DNA of 15,266 nt, taken from the NCBI GenBank assembly GCA_047611425.1, contig JBLFWJ010000075.1, forward strand, positions 1 through 15,266, written 5' to 3'. A model generated the notes under the pieces. That model saw only the letters and a list, made by a program, of their open reading frames with translations, ran no database searches and had not been told where the DNA came from. The stretch's first letter is position 1. The number at the start of each line of letters is the position of its first letter. The translations under genes and the position numbers were made by a program. The stretch is from JBLFWJ01 sp047611425. GTDB taxonomy: Bacteria > Bacteroidota > Bacteroidia > UBA10329. This document shows, piece after piece, positions 14,819 through 15,266 of this stretch.

Positions 14819-15266
14819 ATGGTTAAAAATCCTTGTTCGGAAGTAATCTTGTTGCTTGGCAGCAATATTGGTGAACGAGATAATTGGTTAGCTGAGGCGT
14901 TGGAATCAGTTTCAAATAGGCTAGGAGGGGTAATTCAAAGTTCTGGCATTTATGAAACCGAACCTTGGGGATTCAGTGCTAATCAGTCTTTTTTGAACCA
15001 AGCGGTAAAACTTAAAACGTCACTAGGACCACGTTCCATACTTCATGGCATTTGGGAAATTGAACGTGCGCTTGGTCGTGTTAGAAGCGATGGCACATAC
15101 TCATCTCGTACAATCGATATTGATATTCTAACCTGGGAACACCGAATTTTCTGGACTAAAAAACTTCAAGTACCACACATCCACATACAGAACAGGCGAT
15201 TTGCGTTGGTGCCCTTAGCAGAATTAGCTGGTGAAGAGATTCACCCAATCCTTTCCAAATCATACA
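14819..15266 (+). CDS. folK: HPPK (6-hydroxymethyl-7,8-dihydropterin pyrophosphokinase), 3' end beyond the right edge
   Basis: The frame is open for 149 codons to the window edge; the family is about 160-170 residues, so only a short C-terminal piece is missing. Visible motifs are VILLLGSNIGER (9-20), YETEPWGF (45-52) with FLNQAV (58-63), the E80-xx-R83 helix WEIERALGRVR, SRTIDIDIL (96-104) with D100 and D102 as the magnesium ligands, and VPHIHIQNRRFALVPLAEL (118-136) with the arginines that contact ATP. The enzyme transfers pyrophosphate from ATP to the pterin alcohol, in the folate pathway, in the cytoplasm. The ATG is 4 nt after TATATTTG and no Shine-Dalgarno sequence is present. It is divergent from sppA. 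Confidence 0.93.
   Translation, partial: MVKNPCSEVILLLGSNIGERDNWLAEALESVSNRLGGVIQSSGIYETEPWGFSANQSFLNQAVKLKTSLGPRSILHGIWEIERALGRVRSDGTYSSRTIDIDILTWEHRIFWTKKLQVPHIHIQNRRFALVPLAELAGEEIHPILSKSY

Overview
The window reads as chromosomal DNA of a Bacteroidota bacterium, most likely a flavobacterium-like lineage. Four things point there. One subtilase carries a type A C-terminal sorting domain for the type IX secretion system. A TonB-dependent receptor has a carboxypeptidase-like N-terminal domain. Promoter-like TAnnTTTG boxes lie in front of several genes. Shine-Dalgarno sequences are almost absent. Most products are housekeeping or core-family proteins; there is no phage, insertion sequence, CRISPR array, tRNA or rRNA.

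Layout: (1) 1-1072 holds the N-terminal part of a secreted TPR protein on the minus strand, cut by the left edge. (2) It diverges from ftsE (1210-1920, plus), whose promoter box is abutted by an 8-bp inverted repeat. (3) ftsE runs tail to tail into a minus-strand series read from 7198 down to 1891: TonB-dependent receptor, family 3 O-methyltransferase, and two overlapping glycosyltransferases. The last glycosyltransferase overlaps the ftsE end by 30 bp. (4) A 211-bp gap separates these from a translationally coupled amn-holA pair on the minus strand (AMP nucleosidase, then DNA polymerase III delta). (5) Divergent from amn are a small stand-alone HsdR-N-like PD-(D/E)XK protein and then a secreted subtilase (plus strand). 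(6) An sppA-GH3 pair follows on the minus strand, converging on the subtilase. (7) folK (plus) diverges from sppA and is cut by the right edge.

Functionally the window mixes envelope biology (receptor, glycosyltransferases, SppA, secreted protease, TPR protein, FtsE) with core metabolism and replication (folate synthesis, AMP cleavage, clamp loader). No clear novel multi-gene system is visible. The strongest unusual signals are regulatory. Three genes have a TAnnTTYG box exactly 4 nt before the ATG, which predicts leaderless mRNAs. Inverted or phased repeats sit on the ftsE, HsdR-N and sppA promoter/start regions. Non-ATG starts are best for the receptor (GTG) and one glycosyltransferase (TTG). 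The uncharacterised HsdR-N-like protein beside the replication gene is the most interesting protein of unknown role.
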